DNA of 64,000 nucleotides from Mucilaginibacter sp. PPCGB 2223 (GCF_001705515.1 NZ_MDJS01000003.1:186001-250000); one strand, 5' to 3'; counted from the stretch's first letter, positions 37,766 to 47,499 are shown. The notes: generated by a model not told the origin, from the sequence alone. Numbers and translations are program-made.

Positions 37766-39229
37766 TTATTGGGCTAATTGGTTAAAAGCATTGGTCAACT
37801 CTTCTTTATCGTCAAAGTGATTTTTTACACCTTTTATTTCTTGATATTTTTCATGGCCTTTTCCTGCGAGAACGATAATATCACCCGGCTCGGCCAAATG
37901 GCAAGCAGTCCTGATTGCCTCTCGCCTGTCAGTTATGCTTAGCGTTTTACGCTGATCGGCCGGGCCGACACCTGCCTGCATGTCCCTGATGATCTGTTCC
38001 GGGTCTTCGCTTCGCGGGTTATCCGAAGTCAGGATCACTTTATCGCTCCACTGGCAGGCTGTTTTAGCCATTACCGGGCGTTTGGTTTTATCCCTGTCGC
38101 CGCCGCAGCCTATGATGGTGATCACTTTTTCATTGCCTTTGCGGATATCGTGCACAGTGCTCAATACATTCTGCACGGCATCAGGCGTGTGGGCATAATC
38201 GATGATCCCAACTATCTTGTTTGGCGAGATGATATAATCAAACCTGCCTTCGGCCCCTTTCAAATTGCTTAAAGCGGTTAATACCGATTGCTTATCCTGC
38301 CCCAGCAACCTTGCTGCCGAGTAAACTGCCAGCAGGTTATAAGCATTAAAGCTACCCACCATCTTAAACCAAACTTCTTCGTTATCGATAGTCAGTAACA
38401 GGCCGCCGAACTGGTTTTCAAGTATTTTAGCTTTGTAATCGGCCATGCTTTTTAAGGCATAGCTTTTCTTTTTGGCTCTGGTATTTTGCAGCATCACACT
38501 GCCGTTTTTATCGTCGGCGTTGGTTAATGCAAACGCGTTTTTTGGCAAGCCATCAAAGAATGTTTTTTTAGCCTTGAGATAGTTCTCAAAGGTTTTATGA
38601 TAATCGAGATGATCGTGTGTCAGATTGGTAAAGATGCCACCGGCAAAAGTCACCCCGGTTACCCGGTGTTGTACCACAGCGTGCGAGCTTACTTCCATAA
38701 AGCAGTATTCGCAGCCTTTGTTCACCATGTCATCCAGCAAACGGTTCAGCTCAACCGGGTCGGGCGTGGTATGGGTCGACGGGATGATCTCGCCGTTGAT
38801 CTGGTTCTCAACTGTCGATAACAACCCACACTTATAACCTAACTCGTGAAACAGCTGATATAGCAACGTAGCTACCGTAGTTTTACCGTTAGTGCCGGTA
38901 ACGCCAACCAATTTTAGCTTTGCCGATGGCTGATCGTAAAAATTAGCGGCTAATTGCGCGAGCGCTACCGACGAATCGGCCACCATGATAAAATCAACCT
39001 CACCAGCGGTATGTCCCGGCAAGTCCTCACATACTACAGCTACGGCGCCATCTTTAACAGCTTGTTCAATATAATCGTGCCCATCAACCACGGTGCCACG
39101 TACCGCTACAAACAGCGAACCCTGTTTAACCTGGCGCGAATCGAACACAATAGACTCAATCTCCACGTCATACGCCCCCTGCAACTCGGTTGCGGGCACA
39201 TTTTTTAATATGTCGCTCAGATATCTCAT
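37766..39229 (-). CDS. murE: UDP-MurNAc-tripeptide synthetase, meso-DAP adding
   Basis: 487 aa. ATP loop VTGTNGKTTVATLLYQLF, THDHLDYHKTFENYL, DYAHTPDAVQN, and the specificity motif DNPR in LTSDNPRSEDPEQI (near residue 400), which is the meso-diaminopimelate type; lysine-adding enzymes lack it. Its start overlaps the stop of the PBP gene (ATGA). dapA and an aspartokinase gene in this window supply the pathway for its substrate. murF is not next to it. Confidence 0.97.
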   Translation of the reverse strand: MRYLSDILKNVPATELQGAYDVEIESIVFDSRQVKQGSLFVAVRGTVVDGHDYIEQAVKDGAVAVVCEDLPGHTAGEVDFIMVADSSVALAQLAANFYDQPSAKLKLVGVTGTNGKTTVATLLYQLFHELGYKCGLLSTVENQINGEIIPSTHTTPDPVELNRLLDDMVNKGCEYCFMEVSSHAVVQHRVTGVTFAGGIFTNLTHDHLDYHKTFENYLKAKKTFFDGLPKNAFALTNADDKNGSVMLQNTRAKKKSYALKSMADYKAKILENQFGGLLLTIDNEEVWFKMVGSFNAYNLLAVYSAARLLGQDKQSVLTALSNLKGAEGRFDYIISPNKIVGIIDYAHTPDAVQNVLSTVHDIRKGNEKVITIIGCGGDRDKTKRPVMAKTACQWSDKVILTSDNPRSEDPEQIIRDMQAGVGPADQRKTLSITDRREAIRTACHLAEPGDIIVLAGKGHEKYQEIKGVKNHFDDKEELTNAFNQLAQ

Positions 39230-41331
39230 TGCAGTTCTATTAAAATTTTTGTCCCTTTGGGCATATAACTTCCGCCAATGGCCGACTGTTTCGTTACCGT
39301 TCCGCTTCCGCGAACGCCAACTTTGTAACCGGCATTGCCCAGCACATACAAGGCATCACTCAGGCCCATCCCGGTAACATCGGGCACGTATCCATTTTTA
39401 TATTTTACATCGTCCATCGCGATACCGTTGCTGGTATCTACACCGGTAGTTGCTGCATTATTCGAGGCATAAAGCGGCTTGATACCCAGTTTGGTATAAA
39501 CCTCTGCTGCAGCCTTACGGTCGCCCAACTTTGGTTTAGGCATTTGCGTATTGCCAACCAGGCGGAGCGTGCTATTTTGGTTAACATCCAGATCGCGGGC
39601 AAAAACCCTGTCGGCCAGTTCCCTGAAAACCGGGCCCGCAACCTCTGCACCGTAGTAAGCGCCCAGCGGCTTGTTGATCACCACGATGAGGCTGTATTTG
39701 GGATGATTGGCCGGGAAATACCCGCAGAACGACGACTGATAAACCTTATTCTTATATCCTAACTTACCATCGGCAACTTGCGCCGTGCCCGTTTTACCGG
39801 CCACTTTGTACAGATCGCTGCGAACGGTAGTTTTACCGCTGCCATACTCTACCACGTTGTTCAGCATCACTTTTACCTTGCTCAGGGTCACATCCGAACA
39901 TATTTTATGATTGATCACCCTGGCCTGGAAATGCTCGACAGTATTACCCAGGTTCCTGATCTCCCGTACAAAAAGCGGCGCAATCATTTTACCGTTATTG
40001 GCAACCGCGTTATAAAAGGTAAGCGTTTGTAACGGCGTCAGCTTCGACTCGTAACCATAGGCTATCTGCGGAAGCGAAAGCGGCGACCAGCTTTTACTCT
40101 TTGGCGTTTTGATCAATGGCTGGCCTTCACCCGGTATCTGCAAACCCAGCTTGTCGTTCAGGTGATACGAGTATAACTGGTCGGTAAACTGCGACGGGTT
40201 ATCTTTATAATGCTGATAGATCAGTTTGGCAGCTGCTACGTTGGATGATTTTTCGAACGCGGTCATCACTGTGATCACGTTATTACCCAGGTGCGAGTCG
40301 CGGATGATCTTGTTATATAACTTGGTTTGCCCGCCTTCGCAATCAACCAATGTGTTGGTATCGATCTTATGCTGCTCGATAGCCGTCATATAGGTTGCCA
40401 GCTTAAAGGTCGAGCCCGGCTCGGCCGATTCGCTGATGGCATAGTTCAACTTCTCGGCATATTCACCATCGGCAACTTTGGTATAGTTGGCAATCGCGCG
40501 AATTTCGCCTGTAGCAACTTCCATCAGTATCACACAACCATGGTCGGCCTGGCTTTTGATCAGTTGCTTTTTCAGGGCACGTTCGGCCACATCCTGAAAG
40601 TTTACATCAATAGTCGAGATAATATCCGAGCCATCCTTAGCAGTTATTTCTTCTTCTTCATCGTTATTTACCGGTATCCACACATTACCCGCAATGCGCT
40701 GCATCAGGCGTTTGCCGTTTTCGCCGTTGATATAGTTTGAGTAAGCACCTTCAAGGCCAACCGGGTTTTTAATATTCTCGTTTTTATAACCAATGGTACG
40801 CGCAGCCAGCGAGCGAAAAGGCAGAATGCGTTTGTTCTTGGCGACCACGATCAAGCCGCCCTTATATTTACCCATATTGAAAATAGGGAACTTGCGTATC
40901 TGCTTTAAGTCCTGGTAGCTCACCGTACGGCGGATCAGCTCGTAACGGGAACTATCGCTACGCGCATCGCGCAGCATGCGCGAATAGTAGGTGGCCGATT
41001 TATCGCCAAAAAACTGCGATAGCTTCATCGCCAGCGAGTCGACCTTTTGATAAAACACTTTATCCTCGGCAATACCGCCCGCCAGCATATCCATATGCAG
41101 TTCATACTCAGGCACCGATGTAGCCAATAAACTGCCATCAACCGAAAAAATATTACCGCGCGCCGCTTCTACATTAACATAACGGGTCGACATGCTATCG
41201 GCCATGGCCTTCCACTTTTTACCCTGCACAAACTGCACGCGGCACAGCTGCACAACAACGGCCGCGGCAAATATCACGATCAGCCCAAATGCAAGGTAAA
41301 CCCGGAGCAATATGTTAGTTCTGATATTCAT
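39226..41331 (-). CDS. ftsI: Division transpeptidase (class B PBP, FtsI) with PASTA domain
   Basis: 701 aa. One N-terminal membrane segment (YLAFGLIVIFAAAVVVQLC, about 12-30), a pedestal domain, then the transpeptidase with STFK (active Ser307), SSN (362-364) and KTGT (513-516). The C-terminus has one PASTA-like domain (VPDVTGMGLSDALYVLGNAG, about 645-701). It crosslinks septal peptidoglycan. Overlaps ftsL upstream (ATGA) and murE downstream. Confidence 0.96.
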   Translation of the reverse strand: MNIRTNILLRVYLAFGLIVIFAAAVVVQLCRVQFVQGKKWKAMADSMSTRYVNVEAARGNIFSVDGSLLATSVPEYELHMDMLAGGIAEDKVFYQKVDSLAMKLSQFFGDKSATYYSRMLRDARSDSSRYELIRRTVSYQDLKQIRKFPIFNMGKYKGGLIVVAKNKRILPFRSLAARTIGYKNENIKNPVGLEGAYSNYINGENGKRLMQRIAGNVWIPVNNDEEEEITAKDGSDIISTIDVNFQDVAERALKKQLIKSQADHGCVILMEVATGEIRAIANYTKVADGEYAEKLNYAISESAEPGSTFKLATYMTAIEQHKIDTNTLVDCEGGQTKLYNKIIRDSHLGNNVITVMTAFEKSSNVAAAKLIYQHYKDNPSQFTDQLYSYHLNDKLGLQIPGEGQPLIKTPKSKSWSPLSLPQIAYGYESKLTPLQTLTFYNAVANNGKMIAPLFVREIRNLGNTVEHFQARVINHKICSDVTLSKVKVMLNNVVEYGSGKTTVRSDLYKVAGKTGTAQVADGKLGYKNKVYQSSFCGYFPANHPKYSLIVVINKPLGAYYGAEVAGPVFRELADRVFARDLDVNQNSTLRLVGNTQMPKPKLGDRKAAAEVYTKLGIKPLYASNNAATTGVDTSNGIAMDDVKYKNGYVPDVTGMGLSDALYVLGNAGYKVGVRGSGTVTKQSAIGGSYMPKGTKILIELQ

Positions 41332-41741
41332 TTGTCGTCATCCTCCTCAACCGTTAGTTTTTGTGGTGGCGTAAGCGATTCTTTTATTCCCAATGTATCT
41401 ACCCGTTTGGCCACCTCTGTTAATGTTGTTTTATAAGCGAGGTCGGCCTTGGTCGATTTAAAATCAAAATTCAGTTCCTTTACTTCTTTACCCAGCTTGT
41501 CAATCAGGCGCACATTTTTTTCGGCCAGGTGTTTATTAGCGATATAGATCATAGCCAATAAAGCCAGGTACAACATAAAAGGCAACGCCCGGGTAGCCGA
41601 CTCGGTGGTAACAACCCCGTTTTTCAGAAACTGCGTAAAAAAGTTTTCCGGGGCGACCTTTGGCGCACGCTCCTCAACCACCAGCTCCTTCTCCTGCTGC
41701 TCCTCTTCTTCCCTGATCTCTTCGCGTAAACGGTTCGTCAT
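41328..41741 (-). CDS. ftsL: FtsL-like division protein
   Basis: 137 aa. A Glu-rich cytoplasmic tail (REEIREEEEQQEKELVVEE), one membrane segment (RALPFMLYLALLAMIYIAN, about 52-70) and a periplasmic coiled-coil segment (LIDKLGKEVKELNFDFKSTK). This topology and the place between rsmH and ftsI identify FtsL; sequence similarity to E. coli FtsL is too low to judge by eye. Its start overlaps the rsmH stop (ATGA), its stop overlaps ftsI. Confidence 0.85.
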   Translation of the reverse strand: MTNRLREEIREEEEQQEKELVVEERAPKVAPENFFTQFLKNGVVTTESATRALPFMLYLALLAMIYIANKHLAEKNVRLIDKLGKEVKELNFDFKSTKADLAYKTTLTEVAKRVDTLGIKESLTPPQKLTVEEDDDK

Positions 41742-42640
41742 CTTTTTACTGCTATGCGTAATTTGGCGCTGCGTGCCCTGTTATTGGTTTTTATTTCTTC
41801 ATCCGTAGCGGTTATCGCCTTTCGCGACACCACGTCGAACGGACGGCTATCATTACCATAAATATCTTTTTCCAGCTCGCCGCTGAATTTGCCTTTGGCC
41901 ATAAAGTTTTTCACGAGGCGATCCTCCAGCGAGTGGTACGACATTACTACCAACCGGCCGCCCTGCCCTAAAACATCAACCGACTGCTGCAAAAACTCCT
42001 GCAATGCTTCCAGTTCCTGGTTCACCTCGATACGCATGGCCTGAAAAACCTGCGCCAGATATTTATTTTCCTTACCACGCGGTACCAAACCGGCGATTGC
42101 ACTTTTCAGATCAGCGATTGTATTGATCGGTTGGTTTAATCTTGCTGTAGCGATCACCCGTGCCAGCGATCTGGCATTCTGGATCTCGCCGTACATCCCG
42201 AAGATGCGGTGCAGATCAGCTTCATCGTAAGTATTCACCACTTCTTTGGCAGTGAGCTTTGCCGATTGATCCATGCGCATATCCAACTCCCCGTCAAACC
42301 GGGTCGAAAAACCACGCTCCGGAACATCAAACTGATGTGAGGAAACGCCCAGATCGGCCAGGATACCATCGGCAGGTATCGCACCATGCAAACGGCAAAA
42401 GTTTTTCAGGTACCTGAAGTTCTGATCAACCAGCTCAAACCGATCATCATCGATCATATTCTGCTGTGCATCGATATCCTGATCAAAGGCAACCAGTTTA
42501 CCACCTGCGCCCAAATGCTTTAGTATCTCGCGCGAGTGGCCACCGCCACCAAACGTCACATCCACATAAGTACCGGCCGGTTTAATGGCCAAACCCTCGA
42601 TACATTCGGCCAACATAACCGGGTTATGATACTCAGTCAT
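41738..42640 (-). CDS. rsmH: 16S rRNA (cytosine(1402)-N(4))-methyltransferase
   Basis: 300 aa from ATG 42640 (MTEYHNPVMLAECIEGL). This start is chosen because AGGAGG stands at the right distance before it; an in-frame ATG at 42661 lies deeper within mraZ. SAM motif VDVTFGGGGHSREIL, DLGVSSHQFD, and the family C-terminus ARSAKLRIAVKR are clear. It methylates C1402 of 16S rRNA. It overlaps the mraZ 3' end by 8 bp and ftsL at its own 3' end. Confidence 0.96.
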   Translation of the reverse strand: MTEYHNPVMLAECIEGLAIKPAGTYVDVTFGGGGHSREILKHLGAGGKLVAFDQDIDAQQNMIDDDRFELVDQNFRYLKNFCRLHGAIPADGILADLGVSSHQFDVPERGFSTRFDGELDMRMDQSAKLTAKEVVNTYDEADLHRIFGMYGEIQNARSLARVIATARLNQPINTIADLKSAIAGLVPRGKENKYLAQVFQAMRIEVNQELEALQEFLQQSVDVLGQGGRLVVMSYHSLEDRLVKNFMAKGKFSGELEKDIYGNDSRPFDVVSRKAITATDEEIKTNNRARSAKLRIAVKR

Positions 42641-43097
42641 CACTCCTCCTTCCTGCGCCACCCATCACCTCTTCGGCCAGGTTGGCAAAGTTTTCGGGCT
42701 CGTTATCCATCTGCGCTTCGTAAGCATCGGTAGCCCAAACCTCGATCTTGTTAAACTGGCAGGCCAGCGTTACATCGGAGCCAATGCCCGCATACTCGGT
42801 TAAAGCCTTCGGCAACAGTACACGGCCGGCGCTATCCAGCGTCAGCTCAGAAGCGCCACGGGTAAAATACCTGATGAACTCGCGGGTTTTCTTCTCGTAT
42901 TGGTTCAACTTGCTCAAATCGTCGACTATTTTATCCCACTCTTTCCGGGTGTAGATCACCAGGTGCTTTTCAAATCCACGGTTGATCACAAGCCCCTCGT
43001 TTTCAGCTCCGGGGAGCTGTTTTTTGAGGCCCACGGGGATCATCATCCGCCCTTTGGCATCCAGTTTACAATCAAATTCACCTAAAAAATGGGACAT
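42633..43097 (-). CDS. mraZ: Transcriptional regulator MraZ
   Basis: 154 aa with two SpoVT-AbrB-type swapped-hairpin domains: FDCKLDAKGRMMIPVGLKKQ (about 8-28) and LDSAGRVLLPKALTEYAG (about 90-107). MraZ is known to bind direct repeats of TGGGN with 10-bp spacing in front of its own operon. Such a set is present upstream (43142-43167). First gene of the dcw cluster. Confidence 0.96.
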   Translation of the reverse strand: MSHFLGEFDCKLDAKGRMMIPVGLKKQLPGAENEGLVINRGFEKHLVIYTRKEWDKIVDDLSKLNQYEKKTREFIRYFTRGASELTLDSAGRVLLPKALTEYAGIGSDVTLACQFNKIEVWATDAYEAQMDNEPENFANLAEEVMGGAGRRSDD

Positions 43098-43141
43098 AGA
43101 TACAAGTCGGCATTATTTTGATATGTAAAAGTAAATACATT

Positions 43142-43167
43142 CTCCACTTATTACCACATTTTCCCAC
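43142..43167 (-). promoter_or_regulatory. MraZ operator: three GTGGnn repeats at exact 10-bp spacing
   Basis: On the minus strand GTGGGA (starting at 43167), GTGGTA (43157) and GTGGAG (43147). The period of 10 and the core match the MraZ binding rule known from E. coli. The set is 45-70 bp before the mraZ ATG, overlapping the probable promoter (TACTTTTA lies just downstream). An isolated GTGGGA is at 43203-43208. Confidence 0.75.
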
Positions 43168-43238
43168 TAAAAGTTTTCAACATCTTGAAAATTAATTTTT
43201 TGTCCCACTTTAAGTCATTTCCAGGGATTTACAGCAAC

Positions 43239-43271
43239 AAAAAACCCCCGGCTCAAAAATGAACCGGGGTT
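43239..43271 (-). terminator. Terminator of the GHL10 glycosidase gene
   Basis: On the minus strand AACCCCGGTTCA, loop TTTT, TGAGCCGGGG (about 10 bp with one G-T pair) followed by GTTTTTT. Confidence 0.88.
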
Positions 43272-43307
43272 TAGTTTTAGATGTTTTTGTATGAAATTCC
43301 CACTTTG

Positions 43308-43323
43308 GTGGGAAGAAGTGGTA
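43308..43323 (+). promoter_or_regulatory. Second GTGGGA-GTGGTA pair at 10-bp spacing, opposite orientation
   Basis: GTGGGA at 43308 and GTGGTA at 43318 on the plus strand repeat the first two units of the mraZ operator with the same spacing. A GTGGGA on the minus strand (43298-43303) is adjacent. The site is between the GHL10 stop and its terminator, about 140 bp from the mraZ set. Confidence 0.5.
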
Positions 43324-43355
43324 GTATCGAGCCGTTAAATGCTGTAAATTATCCG

Positions 43356-44903
43356 TCAGTGTAAGGTTATGAGGATAGGCGCCGAGTGTTCACTCTCGTT
43401 CTTCAGCCTATCAATGGCAGTAACCACATAGATATAACTATTGCCTTTTTGCGCTGTTTTATCCTCGTAAGCAACTTCGGTGCTGTATTGGATGTGTAAG
43501 ATATACTTTGGATTGTCCACATTGATAGTATCCTTACCACTGTAGCGATAGATCACGTATCCATACACAGGTTCGCCATCCTTAGCCGGCAACGGGGCTT
43601 TCCAGTTCAGCTTAACACCACTGGTATCGGCCTTTGCGGTTAGCCCGCGCGGAGTTTTAGGTGCGATGGAATCGCGCCAGAGCATTACCGGCGGCAGGGC
43701 CGGGTAACGGTAGTAATTGTTCTTAAGCGAATCGCTAAAACCAAGCGGATTGGCCAGCAATGATTTTGAGCTAAAATACACGCTCCCCTGCACCCTCGGG
43801 TTGGCACGCAGGTACCTGATCTGGTACGGGAACTGCGTAGGCTCCTTAAAACCTTGCAGTTTATTTTCGATAATACGGTACGGCCCCATACCGATGTACA
43901 AATGGCGATTGTACGTGTGATCCGTCCACCAGTCCATCACCTTATCAAAAGCAACATCATCGGCGCCCAGCACACGGTATATCTGCGGGTTGATATAATC
44001 AACCCAGTTTTCCTGCACCCATTTTTTGGAGTCGGCGTAAAGCGCGTAATATGAATCACCGCCACGGGTATCCGAGCCTTCGGGGTTCTGGCTTTTGTTG
44101 GCCCACACGCCCGACGGGCTCAGGCCAAACTTCATACGCGGTTTATGTGCGTGGATACTGTCGTTCAGCATTTTTATGAGCTTGTTCACATTATCACGTC
44201 GCCAGTCGCCGATATCGGTAAAACCTGCACCGTATTTAGCAAAAGTTGCCGAGTCCTTAAGCGTTTGACCGGCTACATGGTACGGGTAAAAATAATCGTC
44301 CATGTGAACGCCGTCCACGTCGTAATTATCCACCACATCCAGTATCACTTTAACAATATACTCGCGCACCCCGGGTATACCCGGATCAAACAATTTCTGA
44401 TTACCATAAATAAAAAACCATTCGGGATGCAGCCGGGTGATATGGTTAGCAGCCAGGCTATTGGTATCGAGGTTTTTGGTTGCCCGGTAAGGGTTAAACC
44501 AGGCGTGCAGTTCCATACCGCGCTTATGCGCTTCGTTAATGGCAAATTCCAGTGGGTCGTAAAACGGATCGGGGGCTTTGCCTTGTGTGCCGTTGAGGTA
44601 TTTTGACCAGGGTTCGCGGCCCTTGGCATAAAAAGCATCGGCAGCCGGCCGCACCTGGAACATCACGGCGTTGATACCTTCCTTTTGATGTTCATCTAAA
44701 ATCGAAACCAGTTCCTGTTGCTGCTCGTCTGATGTTTCATTCTGCTTTTTCGGCCAGTCGATATTCTCGACAGTCGCTATCCAGACACCACGGAACTCAC
44801 GTTTGGGCTGGATGGGGTTTTCGGGCGGGATGATGACCTGGGCAGCGGTATTGCAGGAGCTTAACAGGCTTAGGATAAGTATACCGAATAAGAATTTGTG
44901 CAT
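43356..44903 (-). CDS. Lipoprotein glycoside hydrolase, GHL10 (DUF187) family
   Basis: 515 aa. Lipoprotein signal with lipobox LLSSC (Cys near 17). The GHL10 barrel runs from FRGVWIATVENIDWP (about 38) to 400, with MFQVRPAADAFY, ELHAWFNPYRA and VDGVHMDDYFYPY containing candidate acidic residues. Residues 415-515 resemble a fibronectin type III domain (TPRGLTAKADTSGVKLNWKA). Bacterial relatives such as YngK are thought to cut polysaccharide or peptidoglycan-type glycans, so the position next to the dcw cluster is suggestive, though not proof. Monocistronic. Confidence 0.9.
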   Translation of the reverse strand: MHKFLFGILILSLLSSCNTAAQVIIPPENPIQPKREFRGVWIATVENIDWPKKQNETSDEQQQELVSILDEHQKEGINAVMFQVRPAADAFYAKGREPWSKYLNGTQGKAPDPFYDPLEFAINEAHKRGMELHAWFNPYRATKNLDTNSLAANHITRLHPEWFFIYGNQKLFDPGIPGVREYIVKVILDVVDNYDVDGVHMDDYFYPYHVAGQTLKDSATFAKYGAGFTDIGDWRRDNVNKLIKMLNDSIHAHKPRMKFGLSPSGVWANKSQNPEGSDTRGGDSYYALYADSKKWVQENWVDYINPQIYRVLGADDVAFDKVMDWWTDHTYNRHLYIGMGPYRIIENKLQGFKEPTQFPYQIRYLRANPRVQGSVYFSSKSLLANPLGFSDSLKNNYYRYPALPPVMLWRDSIAPKTPRGLTAKADTSGVKLNWKAPLPAKDGEPVYGYVIYRYSGKDTINVDNPKYILHIQYSTEVAYEDKTAQKGNSYIYVVTAIDRLKNESEHSAPILITLH

Positions 44904-44920
44904 CGCGGTTAAAATAAAAA

Positions 44921-45000
44921 TGTCATCCCGACATAGTGAGGGACCTTCTGTTCTATACTTATCTACAGCAGAAGATCTCTCCCGTTGGTCGAGATGACAA
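44921..45000. repeat. Family E repeat, copy 2
   Basis: TGTCATCCCGACATAG at one end and GGTCGAGATGACAA at the other, with AGAAGATCTCTCCCGTTGG shared with 15031-15147. Confidence 0.8.
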
Positions 45001-45017
45001 AACTAATAAAGTATTCT

Positions 45018-46886
45018 TTACAACACCCTCACTTTAATAAAGCTTGGGTTTGCACCCGATGTATACACCCGTTCGGTAGCTTTGACAAAATCCGAATCCT
45101 TAGCTTTCATGATATCCAGGAACTGTTGCGGGTTACGATCGATGAGGGGGAACCAGGTGCTTTGTACCTGTACCATAATGCGGTGCCCTTTTTTAAAGGT
45201 GTGCAGCACATCCTGCAGTTCCCATTTAACTTCGGTTACCTTGCCGGGGACGAATGGCTCAGGCTTGCTGATGTTGTTGCGGTACTTACCACGGATAGGC
45301 TCGCTGCGCACCATTTGCTGGTAGCCCGCCATTTTTACATCCTTACCTGTAAACTTATTGTTTGATGCGGTATCGGGGTAAACATCCAGCACCTTTACCA
45401 CAAAATCCGCGTCGGTACCGGTGGTGGATACATGCAGGTTTGCCCAGATATTACCGGCGATGGTGACATCATGATCGAGCACATCGGTTTGATAGCTCAG
45501 TACATCTTTACGACCGGCCAGAAAGCGTTGATCGGCGGTCATGTATTCGCGCTGCATATCCATCGTCTGGTTACGGTCGGCAATGAACGGAACCGGGTTA
45601 GCCGGGTCGGATACATATTCATCGTAACTATCTTTACCTTTTTTATCAGGAGCGCTGAAAGACAGCTTTCCGCCCGGTAACAGGTAAAGGTTTTTCTCGG
45701 TAAAGGGGGCCGGCGGCCAAACGTTGTAGGTTTTCCAGGTATTGGTGCCGGTTTCAAAAGTATTTACCGGGGCAAGGGCTAATGGTGTTTCCTTCAGGTA
45801 ATGGCTAAAAAAGTTAAACTCGATGTCGTTGCGGTAATGCGGGCCGGTCGGGCCGCCAAAATCAATATCGCCTAGATGATCGCCCGCACCGCGTGCCCAG
45901 CCGCCATGCACCCACGGCCCCATCGTAAAATAGATCGGCGTATGCGGATTGTTTTTGACAAGGGTTTTATAGGTATTGATAGCGCCATACAGATCCTCGG
46001 CATCGTACCAGCCGCCTGTAACCAGTACCGCTGTTTTGATGTCGTGGAGGTGATAAAGCACGTTACGGGCCTTCCAGTGATCGTCATAATCGGGGTGATC
46101 CATCATTTCGTTCCACAAACGGATGGTATCTTTATAATACTTATCGTTGGTGTTTTTCATCGGGCCCATCTTCATAAAAAAGTCGTAACCGTCTTCGGTA
46201 CCCGGGTCAAACCTGCCGCCGCGGCGCTGGGTAGGCTTATCATCCTGACGGTTGGTAAAGCCCGGATAAAAACCAAAGTTGGCCACCAAAAAGAAAGCGC
46301 CGTTGTGCCAGCCGTCATCGCGCCATAAATCGGCAATCGGGGCCTGTGGCGATGCTGCAACTAAAGCCGGATGGCGGCTCAGCAACGCAGTGGTAGTATA
46401 AAAGCCCGGGTACGAGATGCCCCATACCCCTACCTTGCCGTTGTTGTTCGGGATATTTTTGAGCAGCCAGTCGATGGTATCGTAAGTATCGGTCCCCTCA
46501 TCGATTTTTTTTGGCGATGAATGATCTTCCAGTTCGGGCGTCATCTCTTCGTAAATACCCTCGCTCATCCAGCGGCCGCGTACATCCTGGTAGACAAAAA
46601 TGTATCCATCGTGCACAAAGGCTGATGACGGGCCAAGCGCACTTTTATAACCTGCACCATAAGGCGCAACGCTGTAGCAGGTGCGGTCCATCATAAAGGG
46701 ATATTTCTTCGATTGATCCTTAGGCACGTATACCGATGTGAACAGCTTTTTGCCATCGCGCATGGGTATCTGGTATTCGGTTTTGGTATAGTTGTCTTTG
46801 ATGTATTGTGCATCGGGCGCGGTAAAGCCCTGGGCGAAAGCACCGGTAGTTGCAAGGCCGAGAATAAAAACAAAGAGTTTTTTCAT
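45018..46886 (-). CDS. CocE/NonD (S15-like) hydrolase, alpha-amino-acid ester hydrolase type
   Basis: 622 aa from ATG 46886, where the signal peptide (KKLFVFILGLATTGAFAQ) begins; a longer frame upstream adds 31 residues with no signal and is rejected. The nucleophile elbow is GVWGISYPGF with Ser158, the family motif MRDGKKLFTSVYVP is near 42-55, and WVHGGWARG holds a candidate His. The C-terminal jelly-roll (about 400-620, VTEVKWELQDVLHTFKKGHR) is typical of X-Pro dipeptidyl peptidases and cocaine esterase relatives. It likely acts in the periplasm on acyl-peptide or ester substrates. Confidence 0.93.
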   Translation of the reverse strand: MKKLFVFILGLATTGAFAQGFTAPDAQYIKDNYTKTEYQIPMRDGKKLFTSVYVPKDQSKKYPFMMDRTCYSVAPYGAGYKSALGPSSAFVHDGYIFVYQDVRGRWMSEGIYEEMTPELEDHSSPKKIDEGTDTYDTIDWLLKNIPNNNGKVGVWGISYPGFYTTTALLSRHPALVAASPQAPIADLWRDDGWHNGAFFLVANFGFYPGFTNRQDDKPTQRRGGRFDPGTEDGYDFFMKMGPMKNTNDKYYKDTIRLWNEMMDHPDYDDHWKARNVLYHLHDIKTAVLVTGGWYDAEDLYGAINTYKTLVKNNPHTPIYFTMGPWVHGGWARGAGDHLGDIDFGGPTGPHYRNDIEFNFFSHYLKETPLALAPVNTFETGTNTWKTYNVWPPAPFTEKNLYLLPGGKLSFSAPDKKGKDSYDEYVSDPANPVPFIADRNQTMDMQREYMTADQRFLAGRKDVLSYQTDVLDHDVTIAGNIWANLHVSTTGTDADFVVKVLDVYPDTASNNKFTGKDVKMAGYQQMVRSEPIRGKYRNNISKPEPFVPGKVTEVKWELQDVLHTFKKGHRIMVQVQSTWFPLIDRNPQQFLDIMKAKDSDFVKATERVYTSGANPSFIKVRVL

Positions 46887-46959
46887 GAAATGATATTGAA
46901 TGAATTCAGTATAATGGTAAAAATAAGAAAAGTATTGGTAACCCAAAGCTGCCGGCAGA

Positions 46960-47490
46960 TCAATACCGGTACAGTACATGTGGCCTTAAAGGATGGCCTT
47001 CGGCAATATCCGGATGATCGAAAGTGCCCTGGTATTGCATCCCTATCTTTTGCATTACTCGTTCGGAGCGTTTGTTAAGTACCGCCGTGAAAGAATAGAT
47101 ATCCTTGATCTTTAGTATCTTTTTATTATAGTCAAGGCAGGCCAAAGCTGCCTCAGTGGCAAATCCCTGCCCCCAATCGTCAACGCTGTAACGCCAGCCT
47201 ATTTCGACACAGGGCGTAAAATGGCTTTCGAAACAGGTAAGGTAAAAACCCGTAAAACCGATAAAACGGCCATCATCCTTACGCTGTACTGCATATAAAC
47301 CGTAACCGAGATCATCCATCTGCGTGGCTATCCTGCCGATACTGGCCAGGGTTTCTTCATCATTCAGTACCGAAGGGAAGAATTCCATTACCCGTTCGTC
47401 CTTATTCATATCAATAAAAACCTGGTGATCAGACAGGATCCAATCGCGCAGCAATAACCGGGGTGTTTCGATGTAAATACGTGGTTCCAT
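46960..47490 (-). CDS. GNAT N-acetyltransferase, RimJ/RimL type
   Basis: 176 aa. Begins IETPRLLLRDW, the common entry of the RimJ/RimL group, and has VEIGWRYSVDDWGQGFATEA with the acetyl-CoA pyrophosphate loop and SERVMQKIGM near the C-terminus. The acceptor is unknown. It is downstream of pgk beyond a hairpin. Confidence 0.9.
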   Translation of the reverse strand: MEPRIYIETPRLLLRDWILSDHQVFIDMNKDERVMEFFPSVLNDEETLASIGRIATQMDDLGYGLYAVQRKDDGRFIGFTGFYLTCFESHFTPCVEIGWRYSVDDWGQGFATEAALACLDYNKKILKIKDIYSFTAVLNKRSERVMQKIGMQYQGTFDHPDIAEGHPLRPHVLYRY

Positions 47491-47499
47491 AACAATAAC

